A DNA stretch of 45,833 nucleotides. Origin: Chthoniobacter sp. Its GTDB lineage: Bacteria > Verrucomicrobiota > Verrucomicrobiia > Chthoniobacterales > Chthoniobacteraceae. A model generated the notes under the pieces. The model worked only from the letters and a program-made list of their open reading frames with translations. It had not been told where the DNA came from and did no database searches. Both the position numbers and the translations under genes were made by a program. The stretch covers positions 1-45,833 of the forward strand of contig JAQGOK010000217.1 in assembly GCA_028293645.1 (NCBI GenBank), given 5' to 3'. Of this stretch, positions 17,333 to 24,455 are shown piece by piece. The first letter of the stretch is position 1. Every line of letters starts with the position of its first letter.

Positions 17333-19823
17333 CTGTATCGAAGGCAAGGCAGAGGTCGGCAAGGTCAGCAAAGCCAAGGTGGCGACCGCCAGCAAGCGCA
17401 TTGACGAGATTGTGGCGGCACTGACGGCACAGGGCGAGGACATATTCTCTGCCCGCCAGCAAGCGGATGCCCGGTATCTGGACGAGTTGAAACTGGCGAA
17501 CACCACGGCCAAGTGGCGCTTAATCCACAAGGTCCGGGTGATGAACGGGTTGCAGAAGGCGGTCGATGCCACGCCGGTCAACAAGCTGGCTGGCCTTGGC
17601 CCCAAGATGATTGAGGACGCGCATTACGAGGCTCGGGCCATCCATCACAAGATGATGAGCCAAGTGACTGATTTCCTGCAAAAAAACGCGCTGAACATCA
17701 AGGGCCAGTTGCCCGACAAGGCGCAATACAAGGAATTTCTCAAGGCGCTGCGAGGTGAGGCGACCACCGACTTGGCGGCCAAGCAGATGGCGGATGCCGT
17801 CAACCATGTAAACGAGGAAGCGCGCAAGACGCTGAACAGTCTCGGCTACAACATCGGGAAGCTGGACAACTGGGGCATTACCCAGACCCATGACCAACTG
17901 GCAATCCACAAGGCCACGCTACCGGTGTGGCGGGCCTTCATTGATGACAAGCTGGACTGGTCCAACATGATTGACCCCAAGAGCGGCATCAAGTTCGGGA
18001 CCAAGCCCAGCGATACCTACCGGATGCAATTCCTGTCTGGCGTCTATGACAACATCGTTTACGGCCGGGACGCCGGCAACCCGGTCTGGGGCGACACCCA
18101 GAGCGGCAAGGCGCTCGAGCAAAGCCGGGTGTTCCAGTTCAAGGACACGGACTCGTGGCTGGCCTATAACACCAAGTTCGGCGGCACGGACCCGCACAAC
18201 GCCATCCTGAGCCATTTCAGCGTGACCGCCCGCCGCATCGCCCTGGCGCGCAAGTTCGGGGCCGACGCGCAGACCGCCTTGAATTACATGGGGCAGATCA
18301 CCTCCCAGAAGATGAAGGATGCGCAAGCCGGACTGCCCGCCAAGATGATAGCGGACGCCGGGGTGGCTCACGCCATGCGCATGGAAAAGCTGCTGCTGCA
18401 CGGGGCGCAGGCGCCAGTCGGTTGGGTCGCGGCGTTCTGGGTGGCGCGGCCACTGGCAACTCTGCGCAAGGTGCTGTCGTCGGCCCTGCTGGACCGGGCC
18501 ATCATTATTTCTGCGCCTTCCGACCTCAACTCAACCCGGATTGCGGCCTCGGCCATCGGCATGAACCCGGCCAACATCATGTCCGACTATGTGAAACTGA
18601 TGGCTGACAACGTGAAGGGCGGCGGTACGACCAAAGACGACCTTCTGCGGATGGGCCATATCTTCGACACCTGGGCCAACCCCGGCGTGACCATGGCGCG
18701 GTATGCAGAGGAATTTCCCGCTGCGGCTTGGGCCGACAAACTGTCCAATGCGGCAATGCGGTGGCAGGGGATGAACGCCCATACGGACGGGCTGCGGGTG
18801 CTGTTTCAGCGGGCCATGGGCGGGCACTTCATGTCCCTGGCCCATCTGGGCATGGACGAACTGCCCGACATTATGAAGCGCAGCATGGCCGATGAGGGCA
18901 TCACGCCTGCCGACTGGGACGCCTTCCGGTCCACGGACGGGCATTTCACCGCCCCCAATGGCGCGACGTTCTTGGACCCCCTGTACTGGCGCCATGCCAC
19001 GACGATGGCAGACCCGGAAGAACTGTTCCTCAAGATGCAATCCTTTGTCGAGCGGTGGACAGACCAAGCCGTTCCCACGACAAGCCTCAAGGCGGCGGCG
19101 TTCATTGACCCCTCGGCTTGGGGCCAGACACCGGGCACCCCGATTTATGAACTGGCAAAGTCGGTCGGCATGTTCAAATCCTTCCCTCTGGCCTTTATCG
19201 ACAACCAGTTGAAGCAACTGAAACTGCGCCAAGGGGCAGCGGCCAAGACGGGCTATGCCTTGAATGTCATCCTGTCCTCGACGGTCATCGGCGCCATGGG
19301 GATACAGATTGCGGATATGAGCGTGGGGAAAGACCCCCGCCCCATGGACGAGGGCGACTTCTGGTGGAGCGCCTTGCTGCGAGGCGGCGGGCTGGGGCCG
19401 ATTGGCGACCTTATTTCCACGGGCACAACGTCTTGGGGCGGTGGACTAGCTGAGTATGCGTCCGGTCCTGTTGTCTCTGTCGCGAGCGATGCGTTCAAGC
19501 TGACCCTCGGGAATGTGGCGCAAGCCTATCATCAGGCCATCAACGGGGATGATATAGACACCCATTTCATGCAGGAACTGTTCAAGTTCCAGCGGCGCTA
19601 TACCCCCATGGGCCAGTCCCCAATCTGGGCCGGGGGCGCCGCGATAGACCGGCTGTTGTCAGAGCAACTGCAAATGCTGCTCGACCCAGGCAGCGCCAAT
19701 GCCTTGGCAGAGGCGGAACAGAAGCGCGTGAACCTCTACGGCAACGCCTCTTGGTGGGGACCGGGCAAGGCGCTGCCAGAGCGCGGGCCAGACTGGGCGA
19801 ACGCCTTGGGGCGCCAGCAGTAG
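17322..19823 (+). CDS. Large ejection (DNA-transfer) protein
   Basis: The 833-residue protein is the last of the ejection run. It is helix-rich, with basic N-terminal coiled segments, a middle region around KLGAxxxTALNYMGQI and a C-terminal half with several hydrophobic Gly-rich helices (ALNVILSSTVIGAMGIQI, WWSALLRGGGLGPIGDLIS, GGLAEYASGPVVSVAS) that could insert in the host membrane. This organisation fits T7 gp16-type or BPP-like ejection proteins that form the inner-membrane end of the channel. A GGGAG ribosome site precedes ATG 17322, which overlaps the previous stop by 11 bases. No enzymatic motif was recognised. Confidence 0.7.
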   Translation: MAFSCIEGKAEVGKVSKAKVATASKRIDEIVAALTAQGEDIFSARQQADARYLDELKLANTTAKWRLIHKVRVMNGLQKAVDATPVNKLAGLGPKMIEDAHYEARAIHHKMMSQVTDFLQKNALNIKGQLPDKAQYKEFLKALRGEATTDLAAKQMADAVNHVNEEARKTLNSLGYNIGKLDNWGITQTHDQLAIHKATLPVWRAFIDDKLDWSNMIDPKSGIKFGTKPSDTYRMQFLSGVYDNIVYGRDAGNPVWGDTQSGKALEQSRVFQFKDTDSWLAYNTKFGGTDPHNAILSHFSVTARRIALARKFGADAQTALNYMGQITSQKMKDAQAGLPAKMIADAGVAHAMRMEKLLLHGAQAPVGWVAAFWVARPLATLRKVLSSALLDRAIIISAPSDLNSTRIAASAIGMNPANIMSDYVKLMADNVKGGGTTKDDLLRMGHIFDTWANPGVTMARYAEEFPAAAWADKLSNAAMRWQGMNAHTDGLRVLFQRAMGGHFMSLAHLGMDELPDIMKRSMADEGITPADWDAFRSTDGHFTAPNGATFLDPLYWRHATTMADPEELFLKMQSFVERWTDQAVPTTSLKAAAFIDPSAWGQTPGTPIYELAKSVGMFKSFPLAFIDNQLKQLKLRQGAAAKTGYALNVILSSTVIGAMGIQIADMSVGKDPRPMDEGDFWWSALLRGGGLGPIGDLISTGTTSWGGGLAEYASGPVVSVASDAFKLTLGNVAQAYHQAINGDDIDTHFMQELFKFQRRYTPMGQSPIWAGGAAIDRLLSEQLQMLLDPGSANALAEAEQKRVNLYGNASWWGPGKALPERGPDWANALGRQQ

Positions 19824-19828
19824 CCGCT

Positions 19829-19863
19829 GTGCATTGGCAGTGAGATAAACCGTGCGGCAGTTT
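19829..19863 (+). promoter_or_regulatory. Putative late promoter copy 4 (leaderless type)
   Basis: GTGCATTGGC (19829-19838), 18 bases after TTGGCA, then CAGTTT (19858-19863). ATG 19870 lies 6 bases further on, exactly the geometry of copy 3 (41 bases from element start to ATG in both). The downstream sequences of these two copies also share GGCAGT-x-TC and GCATG. There is no Shine-Dalgarno sequence before ATG 19870. Confidence 0.55.
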
Positions 19864-19869
19864 CGCCGC

Positions 19870-22644
19870 ATGACAACCATACCCGCATCCTCCCGCACCA
19901 CCAAGATCACGCTGGCTTCGGCAACAGCGGGGCCTTTTGACATTGATTTCCGCGTCGTGGCGGCCGACTCGCTAAGGGTCTGGGTCAACGACGTGGAGCG
20001 ATTTGACTGGGCGATGAGTCCCGGCGTCATCAGCGACTATTCCGACAGTGCCACCATCACCTTCACGTCGGCCCTTTCAAGTGGTGATGTGGTGGACATT
20101 GCCGGCGACTTCCCCATTGGCCGCGGCTCTAACTATCTGGTTGGCGACCCTGGGCTGGTGCGGAAGCTGAACCTCGAACTGGCGCACCTCTGGACGGTCG
20201 GTCAGGAACTTGCGCGGGACGTGGGCCGGGCGCTCAAGCTGCCGCTCGGCGTCACCTCACAGGCATCGTTCAGGGCCCGCGACATTCTCACCGTGAACGC
20301 GAGCCGCACGGATTTCGTGGGCAAATCCCCTGCGGAAATTCTGGCGACGGTGGGCGGGGCCTTGGGCAACGACTCCAACGTGTTCCCGACCGTGGACGAA
20401 ATGCTCTACTCGGGCGGTCTATCGGTGGGGGCGGTGGTCGGAACGCTTGGCTATTACGAGCAGCTTGACGGCGGCGGCGCGTTCTATGTCATCAAAACCA
20501 ATGACGAATATGGCGCCACGCCTGACGGGCTTATCGACCATCAGGTTCCCGGTACGTCCATGGTCGCGGAACTGCAACACAACCGCGAGTTCAACGCGCA
20601 AGCCTGCGGGGTCCGCGAGGGCGTCGAAAGCAGCACGGCATGGAACAATGCCTTCTGGCGGGCGGCATCCTTGGCCCCCACGACCCCCGATGAAGCGGTA
20701 GCCCCGGTCAAGTTCGTCTGCACAATCCCGGTCCTGACCAACAAGACGCTGCATATGTCCCGCAAGCCCGCGAACGAGTTTGTGTCGGGCGCCCGTGTCA
20801 TCATGGACGTGTACCACCCCGGCTCGATTACGGCGGTCGGCGGCGGCACATTTGAGTCGCACCTGAACAATGAGATGGCCCGCCTGACCACGCTGCACGG
20901 CTCGACCGTTGCACTGGGCAGCGCCCTGGCGGCGCAGTTCTTGAAAGCAGACCCGCAACTGCCGGTATTTCTCGGGGATAAAATCGAGCGCCCGCTTCCT
21001 CTGATTGCCATGGGCATCACGCGCGGCACCGTCGAATTGAAGCAGGTCAGCCCCAACTACTGGTGTTCCGGCATCCGTATGAACCAATGCCAGATTACCA
21101 AATTCGTCCCCGGCCTGATGCTGTTCGGGTTCCGCAAGTACGGCATCCTCTACACCAAAAACCTGAACAATGCGGTAAAAACCAATGATGTAACGGTCAA
21201 GCAGTGGGCGCAAGGCGACCTCACGTCCCACGGCGGGCGCATGATGCCCGGTGGCTATGGTGAGCCGCGCAACTTCACGGGCGACTGCATCGTGAGTTGC
21301 CAGAAGGACATGATGTGGTTTGCGGGCAACACGGGCTGGTCCCGCGCCGCCGTGGTCACGCTCGACCTGTGCGGCACGGCTGAGTCCGACCGCTGGGCAG
21401 GCCGGAACATGTACCCCGACTATTTCACTCGCTGGAATGATAGCGTGTGGGCCGATCATGGCGGCTCAATCAACCAGCCGCAATGGGACCACATGGCCCC
21501 GTCTGTTGGGACCGGCGACAACGATTTTTATTCCATGCACGTCATGCAGGGCACGGCGGATGACGCGGACGGCGATGAGCAATTCCGCATGGACGGCCTG
21601 GACTTCGGCGGGCAGACGGGCTGGGAAAACTGGAACACCACCAACCCGGTCAACGTCTATGGCGCGGACATTGACAGTTCCATCACCCAGCTTTTCGGGT
21701 CTGGCATCCGGTTCTATCAGCCGACCATCACGGTGGGCAACACGGCCAAGCACGGGTGTATGCACCCCGTCGTGCGGTGCTACCCTGCGCGGTCGATAAA
21801 CCTCATCAACACCGAGTTTGAAAACTGGGGCGGTTCCATCGGCGTCATGCCCTTCGACCGGGGCGTGGTCGGCGCTCCCAACGTGGTTTCGTACAGCGGC
21901 AGTTACACCAGTTGGAACGCGCGCAACCGGGTGGACAGCGGTTCCTATACCGGCGCGGTCCAGTACCGGGGCACCATATCGGGCGGAACGGGCAATCTTC
22001 CATCCAGCAGCGTCACGACCGTCGGGGACTTCTTCTGGGTCACGGAAGCCGGGACCTATGGCGGGCAGGCGATGGCGAAGGGCGACATTCTCTACGCCCT
22101 GACCTTGACGCCAGGCACCTCCTACGGGGCAAACTGGTATCTCGGGGCGAACAACAACGTAACCGCGCTCGGCAGTTCAAAGACTGTCGGATTGAGCAAG
22201 ACGCTGAACACGATGGTTGCGCGGTCATCTGACGAGCCTGTGCTGTGGATTACCAAGCCTGCTGGCCACTGGATTCAGCGGATGGAAGTCGGGCTGACAA
22301 AGGCAGAAATTGACTTCGACGGGACCGACGTGGTGATGACTACGCCCGGCAAGATCGCGGTCAAGAACTGGAATTTCCAGAACGGCGGCGATTATGAGCC
22401 TGCCAATAACGGCACCCAGGCATTTGGGTCAAATACCGCCAGGGTTTCGAACGCCTTTGTCACACGGCTCAACCTCAAGGGCATCACCACGACTGGCATA
22501 AACATTGCGGGTGGGTCCGGCTCCCCGGAGGGCGTCGTAACGGCGGGCAAGGGTTCGCTCTATCTGCGCGACGATGGCGGGGCCGGGACGAGCTTTTACG
22601 TCAAAGAGAGCGGCAGCGGGTCAACCGGTTGGGTTGCGAAATGA
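19870..22644 (+). CDS. Tail fibre / spike with T7 gp17-like N-terminus
   Basis: The 924-residue fibre begins with a virion-anchoring domain of the T7 gp17 type: RTTKITLASATAGPFDIDF, VVAADSLRVWVND, then YLVGDPGLVRKLNLELAHLW and ARDVGRALKLPLG. A beta-helix of roughly 500 residues follows (starting TVDEMLYSGGLSVG, with TPDG..GVREGVESSTAWNNAFW typical of pectate-lyase-like spikes), with many Asn/Gly turns. The end (GSLYLRDDGGAGTSFYVKE...GWV) is a common fibre C-terminus. GTG 19852 is in frame but lies within the promoter; ATG 19870 is preferred. Host polysaccharide recognition, perhaps cleavage, is the expected role. Confidence 0.8.
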   Translation: MTTIPASSRTTKITLASATAGPFDIDFRVVAADSLRVWVNDVERFDWAMSPGVISDYSDSATITFTSALSSGDVVDIAGDFPIGRGSNYLVGDPGLVRKLNLELAHLWTVGQELARDVGRALKLPLGVTSQASFRARDILTVNASRTDFVGKSPAEILATVGGALGNDSNVFPTVDEMLYSGGLSVGAVVGTLGYYEQLDGGGAFYVIKTNDEYGATPDGLIDHQVPGTSMVAELQHNREFNAQACGVREGVESSTAWNNAFWRAASLAPTTPDEAVAPVKFVCTIPVLTNKTLHMSRKPANEFVSGARVIMDVYHPGSITAVGGGTFESHLNNEMARLTTLHGSTVALGSALAAQFLKADPQLPVFLGDKIERPLPLIAMGITRGTVELKQVSPNYWCSGIRMNQCQITKFVPGLMLFGFRKYGILYTKNLNNAVKTNDVTVKQWAQGDLTSHGGRMMPGGYGEPRNFTGDCIVSCQKDMMWFAGNTGWSRAAVVTLDLCGTAESDRWAGRNMYPDYFTRWNDSVWADHGGSINQPQWDHMAPSVGTGDNDFYSMHVMQGTADDADGDEQFRMDGLDFGGQTGWENWNTTNPVNVYGADIDSSITQLFGSGIRFYQPTITVGNTAKHGCMHPVVRCYPARSINLINTEFENWGGSIGVMPFDRGVVGAPNVVSYSGSYTSWNARNRVDSGSYTGAVQYRGTISGGTGNLPSSSVTTVGDFFWVTEAGTYGGQAMAKGDILYALTLTPGTSYGANWYLGANNNVTALGSSKTVGLSKTLNTMVARSSDEPVLWITKPAGHWIQRMEVGLTKAEIDFDGTDVVMTTPGKIAVKNWNFQNGGDYEPANNGTQAFGSNTARVSNAFVTRLNLKGITTTGINIAGGSGSPEGVVTAGKGSLYLRDDGGAGTSFYVKESGSGSTGWVAK

Positions 22645-23111
22645 TTCTTGTCAGAATTGCGCGCGGCATCAGTGACCATTTCCCAACCCGCGCTACCGAA
22701 TGGCATATGTGCCTGCCCGCGGTCTATGTCGGGCTGGCCCTGAGTTGGCAGCCTGACTTGTTCTCAAGCAACAGCGCCTATGCCAATGCGGCGGCATGGA
22801 TGGGCGAGGCGGCTTGGTCGGCCATGTTCCTGTTTGCGGCCTGCCTGCGGCTCATCGCCCTGACCATCAACGGCACGTTCAGGTCATTCCAGTGGTCGCC
22901 CATAATACGGCTGGGGGTGGCAATGTTTACCGCCTTCGCCTGGGGACAGCTTGGCATGGGGTTTGTCTTGCTATGGCTGGAAACAGGCCGCGCCACGTTC
23001 CTGATGGGCATTCTGGCGCACCTCGTTCTTGTCGAATGTTTTAATATTTTCCGCGCCTCGCGCGACTGGGCGGAGGCACAGCATGGCCGTACTCGACTGG
23101 CTAAAGGATAG
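22641..23111 (+). CDS. Polytopic membrane protein before the lysis genes
   Basis: A 156-residue protein with about four hydrophobic segments: CLPAVYVGLALSW, AMFLFAACLRLIALTI, LGVAMFTAFAWGQLGMGFVLLW and FLMGILAHLVLVECFNIF. ATG 22641 overlaps the fibre stop (ATGA). Its place between fibre and spanin/endolysin genes is typical of small phage membrane proteins that may act with the holin or in lysis control. I do not recognise the family. The C-terminal tail is short and charged. Confidence 0.65.
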   Translation: MILVRIARGISDHFPTRATEWHMCLPAVYVGLALSWQPDLFSSNSAYANAAAWMGEAAWSAMFLFAACLRLIALTINGTFRSFQWSPIIRLGVAMFTAFAWGQLGMGFVLLWLETGRATFLMGILAHLVLVECFNIFRASRDWAEAQHGRTRLAKG

Positions 23112-23418
23112 TCTGCCCGAGATAGGGACGGGTGCGCTGGTGATTGTGAGCGTGACCGTGGCAGCCATAGGGCGGCGGTTCGGGGCCAAGGCGCCTGAGC
23201 AAGCCCACGTCGAGTTGGCTGGCGCCGTGATTGATAGCAGCGATGTCAAATCCATCGTCGCCGCCCTGAACATCAACACTGCCGCCGTGAAGGAAAACTC
23301 GGAAGTACGGCGGGAAGGCGACGGGCGCATGATTGCGCAACTGGATGAGGCCAACAACAGGCTGGAACGGATTAAGGACGAGTTAATCCGCGGCCCCAGC
23401 AGCGCAAAGAGGTACTAG
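23083..23418 (+). CDS. Single-TM coiled-coil protein, inner-membrane spanin candidate
   Basis: The 111-residue protein has one N-terminal membrane segment (GTGALVIVSVTVAAIG, residues 16-31), then a linker and a charged helical tail (AAVKENSEVRREG, QLDEANNRLERIKDELI) with coiled-coil character. This is the layout of inner-membrane spanins, though some phage holins are similar. GGAGG lies before ATG 23083, which overlaps the previous gene; the upstream in-frame ATG 23029 is inside that gene. The endolysin starts 3 bases after its stop. Spanin is the best guess; the lipoprotein at 23974 would be the partner. Confidence 0.5.
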   Translation: MAVLDWLKDSLPEIGTGALVIVSVTVAAIGRRFGAKAPEQAHVELAGAVIDSSDVKSIVAALNINTAAVKENSEVRREGDGRMIAQLDEANNRLERIKDELIRGPSSAKRY

Positions 23419-23421
23419 ACA

Positions 23422-23898
23422 ATGGCTTACACCCTCGGCAGTCGCAGCATGGCCAATCTGGCTGGCGTAGAGCCTCGCCTGATGCGGCTGGTGCAGCGGG
23501 CTATCACCTTGACCACAATGGATTTCGGGGTGGCTGGCAAGGCTGTGCGCTCCGCTATGGAGCAGCACGAACTGTACCTCAAGGGCGTCTCGCAAAAGGA
23601 CGGCTACAGGCACAAGTCCAACCACCAGCCGCATGTGGACGGGTTCGGGTATGCGGTGGACCTGACCCCGTTCATCAACGGGCAGTTCGACGTGAACAAC
23701 CTCGCGGCGCAGTACCCCATCGCGGCCGCCATGTCGCGTGCATCGGCGCAACTGGGCATCCCGGTCACATGGGGCGGCAACTGGATTGAGCCTTTGACCG
23801 GCGAAACCGTGCGGGACATGACCGCCCTTGTGGCCCGGTACAAGCAACAGCATTCCGGTCCTGATTGGATAGATTTACCCCACTTCCAACTGCGCTGA
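23422..23898 (+). CDS. Endolysin, M15-family peptidase
   Basis: The 158-residue enzyme is predicted to cleave peptide cross-links of peptidoglycan and cause lysis. M15 features visible: SNHQPHVDGFGYAVDL with zinc ligands His68 and Asp80, the strand GIPVTWGGNWIEP, and the final DLPHFQL with ligand His154. The family usually has GGDW; here Asp is Asn (GGNW, Asn120), a change worth noting. There is no signal peptide, so a holin is needed. It lies between a spanin-like membrane protein and a lipoprotein/holin pair. Confidence 0.9.
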   Translation: MAYTLGSRSMANLAGVEPRLMRLVQRAITLTTMDFGVAGKAVRSAMEQHELYLKGVSQKDGYRHKSNHQPHVDGFGYAVDLTPFINGQFDVNNLAAQYPIAAAMSRASAQLGIPVTWGGNWIEPLTGETVRDMTALVARYKQQHSGPDWIDLPHFQLR

Positions 23899-23905
23899 AA
23901 GCCAA

Positions 23906-23940
23906 GTGCATTTGCCCAGAACCGGAACGCGGCCAAGACA
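23906..23940 (+). promoter_or_regulatory. Putative late promoter copy 5 (one mismatch)
   Basis: GTGCATTTGC (23906-23915) differs from the other copies by one base. AAGACA (23935-23940) lies 18 bases after TTTGCC, a poor -10. It lies in the gap between endolysin and lipoprotein genes. The GTG start at 23974 has AAGGA upstream, so this would be a led, not leaderless, transcript. Confidence 0.35.
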
Positions 23941-23973
23941 GGGGCAGGAAACCTGACCCTGAAAGGAACCGCC

Positions 23974-24219
23974 GTGTTTCGCATCGCCGCTATCATGCTG
24001 CTGTCCCTCGCTGGGTGCGCCCAACTGACGGGTGACCCGGCTGCCGACTGCCTTGCCGCCCGCAACGCTGTGCGCCAAGCCCAGACCCTCTCGATGGCCG
24101 CCAGCGTCATCGCCGCCAGCAACCCCAAATCCGCGCAAATGCAGACCGCAGCCGCCCTGGCCGCGTCCAATCTGGCAAGCGCCGTCTCGCTGCAAACCAG
24201 CGTTTGCCCCGCATTCTGA
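23974..24219 (+). CDS. Small lipoprotein, outer-membrane spanin candidate
   Basis: The 81-residue product has a short signal peptide (MFRIAAIMLLSLAGC) with lipobox LAGC, so Cys15 should be lipidated. The mature part is Ala-rich with two further cysteines and helical character. It starts at GTG 23974, with GAAAGGAA just before it. Position just after the endolysin and before the holin, with a single-TM coiled-coil partner upstream of the endolysin, suggests the outer-membrane spanin. It is not Pro-rich as lambda Rz1 is, so this role is tentative. Confidence 0.65.
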   Translation: MFRIAAIMLLSLAGCAQLTGDPAADCLAARNAVRQAQTLSMAASVIAASNPKSAQMQTAAALAASNLASAVSLQTSVCPAF

Positions 24220-24230
24220 AAGGAAACCCC

Positions 24231-24452
24231 ATGTCCTTCGTCAACGTCAAATCGGCTTGGCTGATGAAAACCAACTGGGTCGCCGTACTCACCGCTTTGC
24301 TGTCGCTCGGCATTGCGCTCGGCCTTCCCATCACCGAGGCCCAGAAGGTCGAGATACTGAGTTTTGTCGGCACTGTCGGCCCGGTCATCATCGTCATCCT
24401 GCGCAGTTTCTTCACCTCGTCGGTCACCCCGGCTGTGGCAGCGAAGCTGTAA
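24231..24452 (+). CDS. Two-TM holin candidate
   Basis: The 73-residue protein has two membrane segments, NWVAVLTALLSLGIALGLPI (about 13-32) and VEILSFVGTVGPVIIVILRSFF (about 38-59), with a charged turn between. This size and topology fit a class II holin or related phage membrane protein. AAAGGA precedes ATG 24231; the upstream in-frame ATG 24204 is within the lipoprotein gene. It is the last gene of the lysis cassette and 3 bases before the next large spike gene. Confidence 0.65.
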   Translation: MSFVNVKSAWLMKTNWVAVLTALLSLGIALGLPITEAQKVEILSFVGTVGPVIIVILRSFFTSSVTPAVAAKL

Positions 24453-24455
24453 GCC

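Noticed and set aside
3224-19863. Sigma-54 promoters at GTGCATTGGC sites
   Set aside because: GG-N10-GC fits two copies by chance but fails at the copy at 19829, and the -12 context is wrong.
20419-21459. 346-residue minus-strand open frame
   Set aside because: Shadow of the tail fibre gene; no ribosome site or recognisable pattern.
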